Positions 60,064 through 64,000 of a stretch of DNA of 64,000 bases are shown here, piece after piece. The stretch comes from Cyprinodon diabolis (Eukaryota; Chordata; Actinopteri; Cyprinodontiformes; Cyprinodontidae), in NCBI GenBank assembly GCA_030533445.1, contig CM060080.1, positions 10,086,717 through 10,150,716 of the forward strand, written 5' to 3'. Each line of letters begins with the position of its first letter. Position 1 is the first letter of the stretch. Position numbers and translations under genes: made by a program. The notes under the pieces were generated by a model. That model saw nothing but the letters and a program-made list of their open reading frames with translations. It was not told the origin of the DNA and made no database searches.

Positions 60064-61259
60064 TGACTGCTCAAATGTATTTCACTCATTTGCATTCTTT
60101 GTAAATATGCTTTTTTTCTTTGTAATTTCTTTTTCTTCTATTTTTGGCACACAAAAATAAGTTACTTGTGCCACAACCTTCCACACGAAAACTGGGAAAA
60201 CAGTTGCTTTTGCATTCATTGTAAATATGTTTTGTTTTGTATTTTTTTAACAATAAATGTTTAGAGTTTTGATCCCAAATTCTCGTTGATCCTGATGATT
60301 CACTGCATAAAAATCCACTAAAAAACTATACTAAAAGCTTGCCTTGGGGTTCCCTTCCCCACACAGGCTCAAGCGACTCTGTGACTCAAGTGACAGCTAT
60401 GAGCTGCTAACAGCCACATTTCCACAACAAAAGGAGTGTCCACAGGAAGTCCAAAGGGTCAAATGACCCTCTTGTGGGGCTTTTAGGTAAAAAGGTCAAT
60501 TGACCCCTCCGTGGTAGTTCTAGTGTTAAACACCCACAAGATATAGATAAAAAAAATGTAACTTGAACACATATAAAGTTGCACAGCATCAAGACAAATC
60601 CCTATGGTGATGTAAGAGGGATTATAGATTGTGTTTTCCTTTACGTCTTTCATCTGAAGAACTCATGGGATCTAAAAGCAACATATGATAAGAAAAACGG
60701 TCCTTATATTTCAAAAGATGTTTGATTCTTTGCTTTGTCAGAGATAGATCTATTACGCAAGAGATGATGATAAAAAGAATGGCAGTGTAAGGGACAAAGC
60801 GGGCCGAAATTGTCTGTGATTACTTTAAAAACTCGACAACAAAACGAGCAACATGAAAATGATGGGAAGAGAACAGAGTGAGGTGTCTAAAGCACAAAGT
60901 AATGTTGGGTTTTATCCATAAAAAAAACAACAAAAAAAACAACCTTCTGTCAGATAAAATGACGGCAGATGTAGGTTTAGAGAATCCAATCATTTCAACA
61001 ACACTCCTTTAATCATAGCTCCCCTTTAAAGGTAAACAAAACCTCAACCTATTGTTGGTTTTTTATGTTGAATTTCAGCTCTCACAGTTGCTGCAAATCC
61101 ACCCTCATTTCACAACTCCCCCTCAGCCTTTGGAAAGACAAGCGATGCTCCATATTTTACAGTAAGCATGCACAGAAAGCCGTATCTAATTATACACAGA
61201 TAAAAGCTGTTTAACTGTTTTGTGACCTTCTGGCTCGCCCGTTTCCTGGTGGCCCTTAC

Positions 61260-61403
61260 CATATGAGGGAGCTGGACATTAGCTAAACTGTTAATCAGTG
61301 AGTGGCTGAGGTTGGCCAGCTCATGCAGCAGAGATTCATTTTGCTGTTCAATCACCTTGTTTTCCTCCTCTATGGACTTCAAGTTGGTCTCCATTGTGGT
61401 GAT
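61260..61403 (-). CDS. myt1l: MYT1-family coiled-coil exon 2
   Basis: A 144-nt, 48-codon, phase 0-0 exon with a CTGTCTGTAG acceptor and a GTAAGG donor, 86 bp after the preceding exon. It encodes [20 protein letters not shown], then [20 protein letters not shown] and ANVQLPHM. It continues the coiled coil of the MYT1 family; human MYT1L has MESNLKTIEEENKLIEQ at the same place. The final LPHM is where the family turns into its C-terminal tail. Confidence 0.92.
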
Positions 61404-61489
61404 CTACAGACAGGAAGGGAGGGGGTTCAAAGAGCGTTACAGGTCTCCCCCTGCTAATTCAGAATTAAAGGAAAACATAAAGGATTTAC

Positions 61490-61593
61490 CTGTGTTCTGA
61501 GTTTGATCATATCTGCTTCCACTTGTGAATTCGATTCACTTAAATCTTTGATTTCATCATCCAGCTGCTTGATCTCCTCGTCATGCTCCAGCC
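61490..61593 (-). CDS. myt1l: MYT1-family coiled-coil exon
   Basis: A 104-nt exon with a TTTACAG acceptor and a GTAAATCC donor. After two bases completing a codon, it encodes [20 protein letters not shown] and then [14 protein letters not shown], ending in phase 0. The heptad-like spacing of Ile and Leu with acidic and basic flanks indicates a coiled coil. The human MYT1L counterpart reads IESDEEIRHLDEEIKEL, so family membership is clear. The last zinc finger normally lies one or two exons upstream, outside the window. Confidence 0.88.
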
Positions 61594-61805
61594 CTGTAAA
61601 CAGTCGGCGGCGTTAACCACTCTGGTAACTCACCAATGTGAAGTTAGGAAGATGAGACAGAGGCATTTCTTGGAAGAAAAATATTTAAAATTTATTTAAC
61701 ATCCTCAGACGGAGAGATAGGGCTTTGACTTAGGCCTCCTCAGCACATACATTTATACCTACAATTTCCTAACACACACACTCCCCCCAGGGGAACCAAC
61801 CCATC

Positions 61806-62142
61806 TGTTAGGTTTATTCAACAATGATTATAAAATAATGTATGTGTGCTTATGAAACATTTGAGCAAGGGGATGATCCACTCTGTCTTGTGATTTAGTC
61901 AGGAGACCACCCTGCCTTGTGATTCAGCTGTTGAGCGTCCTGTCTTATGACCTGATCAACTGTCCTGTCAGAACAATACTCTGTTTGTAACCATGTGTCA
62001 TGTTCTGTTAATAAAGCGCTCTGCAGAGGAGGTCCGGTAGAGACAGAGTGTTTGAGTCTTGGGTGCAACTGTCTCTCCTCCTGCAGGAAGCTGTTTGAAA
62101 ATCCCTTACTGTGTATTTCAGTTCTTCTTTTACAAACCTACA
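61806..62142 (+). mobile_element. Possible solo LTR, 337 bp
   Basis: Starts TGTTAGGTTT and ends AAACCTACA, giving TG...CA termini with a short inverted repeat. It contains AATAAA (62010-62015) followed by GCGCTCTGCAGAGGAGGTCC and a T/C-rich stretch, laid out like R-U5 of a retroviral or Gypsy LTR. No flanking duplication or internal genes were seen, so boundaries and class are uncertain. Confidence 0.35.
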
Positions 62143-62198
62143 TTTTTTAACCCAACACCACCCCCTGCATAAAGAACTTTCTCACAGCTAAACATTGA

Positions 62199-62863
62199 GG
62201 CCCCGTCCACACGAAGTCAAAACAAACATGAAACGCTAATATTTTCCAGAACGTTTGTCGTAAAGACGGAGACGTAAAATAAATGTGATCGACCACATGA
62301 ATGCATTAAAACGCTGCAAAATGTATACCAGGCCTGTAAGTGGCGCTGTGGTGCCAAAGCAAAAATAGGTGAAAAAAGGCAACAAAATGTTGGGCATGCG
62401 CAGTAATATTTATACAACAACCAAACCGGAAAACCGGAAAATGGCCCTGCGAGTCCATTTTCGTGGTTCAGTCAAATTGAGGTGATGAACTATGTTGTCT
62501 ATATTGCTCTGTTCTTCCTGGAGATATTCCAGAAGAAGAAGATTCTGTTGTAAGCCCGACAGCAGGGTGAGTAGCATGAGCAGCAACCATTCAACATAGT
62601 ACGGCGCCATTGTTGTTGTGATACTGTTTTGCGCATGCGTGTTTAGAGGCGACGCTATGACGCATGCGTGTAAACAAAAAAATGCGGTCAGACCTTAAAG
62701 ATGGAAACGAGAAAACGGCGTTTCTAAATCTTCCCACTCTGAAGGCTTAGTAAAAAAAAGATTGTTTACAGACCCCGAAACGCCGGCTTCGTATGGATTA
62801 GAGGCTGGTTTGGTGAAAAATTTGTGTGTTTAGGCCAGGGTTTGACTTCGTGTGGACGGGGCC
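62199..62863. mobile_element. DNA transposon with GGCCCCGTCCACACGAAG ends, 665 bp
   Basis: The left end GGCCCCGTCCACACGAAGTC and right end GACTTCGTGTGGACGGGGCC are a near-perfect 20-bp inverted repeat. The interior is CpG-rich with GCATGCG words, and holds a short minus-strand frame (62610-62410) starting MAPYYVEWLLLMLL that could be the first exon of a lost transposase (Harbinger-like by impression only). No target duplication was evident. Confidence 0.75.
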
Positions 62864-64000
62864 TAAATCAAAACAACTTGAGTTCATCATGGCTATTCTC
62901 TGTTAGGTTAATATATATTTCACTGGCCAGATGTATCTTCTCAAAACAGCAGCCCTCCCCTTCATGCCATGAACAAGGCCGTATAACTTAGTCTTATCTC
63001 TCATGACCTTCATTTGGAGCCTGTGGGGCTAAGAAAAAACATACCTCAACATTTTTTACTCCACACCAATCAGATCAACAGACTTGTTGTCAGACTTTAA
63101 ATGTCTAAAAAATGGAATACATGTTCATTTGCAAGAAGAAAAGCCTGCAAAAGCCCTTTGGAGAGGATCACAACTCAACAAATCAGATGATAACCTTTAA
63201 GCATCTCTAAAATAGCTCAATTTCTTCCAGATTGTGTACCTATAGATTGGAGTAATTCATATCATTATTACTCATGAATGGCAGCTCAATTCCTGCCACA
63301 CACACATATTAATATTCTGATTGGTGGTTTAATATCTGTAACTGGAACTCTGCTCGCAAACCATCCCACATTCCTTGTCCCTGATTGGCTGCATTGTGTG
63401 GCTGAGCTTACCGTTGCTGGCACGCTGGTGCTTTATTGTTAGCATTTCCACTCCCGAGAGCCTGGCTTTCCTCATGGCGGAGGTGGCACGCGGACAACCC
63501 GACAGACTGCAGGCAGCAACCACAAGCAAGCTTTCCGTCAGTATATTGGTTTAGGGCTTCCATATTGCTGTTAGAGACTGCCTGTGGTTTATTTGGCATG
63601 AGCTTAAACAGACATTCTTTACTGGTGTCAGACTAGGAAAACCAGTAGGTTGTTAAACAGAAGAGTTTTGTTCATAGGTTAAAAAAGAAAACAACAAAAA
63701 AAAAACCAACACATCAGACATCAATATATTGTTTTAAATAATGCTAGCTATATTATTCCTCTGGACAAGTATTTGTTAGTGATTGTCTTACAGTAGGTCC
63801 CACCAGATTCTGTAGATTTTACTTCTGCGCAAAGTTGCATTTTTCATTAAGTTATTGATATTTGTGCCAATATATATGTACTTTTTTTGTGAAAAGCTTG
63901 TTAGTTGAAAGTAGCATGATGTTCTCTAAAGTTTCTTGTTATTTGGATTGTGGACATTGGAAAACTCTTTGGACCAGCAGTCGTGGACTCTTTACCCTGG

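Larger units (their letters stand above)
58138..60525 (+). mobile_element. Composite piggyBac-type transposon, 2388 bp
   Basis: Flanked by TTAA on both sides (58134-58137 and 60526-60529) with inverted ends CACTAGAACTACCA and TGGTAGTTCTAGTG. TTAA duplication and a DDE_Tnp_1_7-type protein identify piggyBac. The left end has a second direct copy of CTAGAACTACCAG about 30 bp inside. Both ends carry a palindromic GGTCAATTGACC motif (near 58186 and 60494), and the right end has a further GGGTCAAATGACCC. Two transposase pieces lie on opposite strands (58704-59051 minus, 59023-60063 plus), so the interior is rearranged or chimeric. Confidence 0.9.
58043..61259. other. MYT1-family intron carrying the piggyBac element
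   Basis: Between the candidate micro-exon and the LPHM exon. The piggyBac unit occupies 58138-60525. The remaining 60530-61259 is AT-rich with no recognisable feature. Confidence 0.65.
54370..64000 (-). other. myt1l: MYT1-family transcription factor gene, 3' end
   Basis: Minus-strand exons at 61593-61490, 61403-61260 and 57012-56872 encode the C-terminal end of a MYT1/MYT1L/ST18 C2HC zinc-finger protein: an acidic coiled coil followed by a short conserved tail. MYT1L is a neuronal repressor of non-neuronal genes (family knowledge). None of its C2HC fingers is inside the window; they should lie to the right of 64000. In human, MYT1L lies directly upstream of PXDN on the same strand, and the arrangement is the same here, so MYT1L is the favoured paralogue. 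The tail ([18 protein letters not shown]) could equally suit ST18 or MYT1. PXDNL next to ST18 is the paralogous human pair, but the peroxidasin here is PXDN-like. Confidence 0.75.
61594..64000. other. MYT1-family intron upstream of the coiled-coil exon (partial)
   Basis: No C2HC zinc-finger exon was found on the minus strand. Contains an LTR-like segment (61806-62142) and an inverted-repeat element (62199-62863). From 62870 to 64000 I recognise nothing; open frames at 63329-63636 have no family signature. Confidence 0.55.

Noticed and set aside
61594..64000. Search for MYT1-family C2HC zinc-finger exon on the minus strand
   Set aside because: No CPxPGCxGxGH-type sequence was found; the finger exons must lie beyond the window.

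Overview
This is a teleost fish chromosome segment. It holds intron-rich vertebrate genes with GT-AG splice sites, an AT-rich background, and a dense mix of fish repeats: RTE/Rex3-like and L2-like LINEs, Penelope-like, piggyBac, hAT and Tc1 remnants, tRNA-derived SINEs and long GATA arrays. Nothing prokaryotic is present. The species cannot be fixed from the sequence alone.

Two genes are present, both incomplete and both on the minus strand. (1) The 5' half of peroxidasin (pxdn) runs from its start codon at 46645 down to the left edge. I could place eleven exons with compatible splice phases: signal peptide plus LRR N-cap, five LRR exons of exactly 72 nt each, the LRR C-cap, a first Ig domain split over two exons, then one exon each for Ig2 and Ig3. 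Together they give 1552 nt, about 517 codons. Ig4, the haem peroxidase domain and the von Willebrand type C domain must lie beyond position 1. (2) The 3' end of a MYT1-family zinc-finger transcription factor lies upstream of pxdn, in tandem. Exons encode its C-terminal coiled coil (61593-61490 and 61403-61260) and the terminal exon with stop (57012-56872). A 63-nt candidate micro-exon lies between them (58042-57980), and a likely long 3' UTR reaches to about 54.4 kb. PXDN and MYT1L are adjacent in the same order and strand in human, so this is conserved synteny and myt1l is the favoured name. The C-terminal residues alone do not exclude ST18 or MYT1.

Layout: 1-9.7 kb, Ig and LRR C-cap exons with two hAT-type non-autonomous elements. 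9.7-14.2 kb, a deleted RTE LINE beside a short MITE. 14-30 kb, the LRR exons separated by repeat-rich introns. 29.7-46.5 kb, the 16.8-kb intron 1 with a hAT MITE, a Tc1 corpse, a TTAA MITE, an L2 LINE and other inverted-repeat elements. 46.5-47.5 kb, pxdn exon 1, a CA repeat and a 600-bp GATA array. 47.5-54.4 kb, intergenic sequence with a Penelope-like remnant folded into an inverted repeat. 54.4-64 kb, the MYT1-family 3' end, with a 2.4-kb piggyBac element in its penultimate or last intron.

I see no clearly new biological system. The items most worth checking are the composite piggyBac element, whose two transposase pieces lie on opposite strands inside one TIR/TTAA unit, and the 63-nt in-frame micro-exon 95 bp from that insertion. 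After those come the GATA array with a 144-bp higher-order duplication near the pxdn promoter, and several elements with perfect target-site duplications that look like unnamed families.
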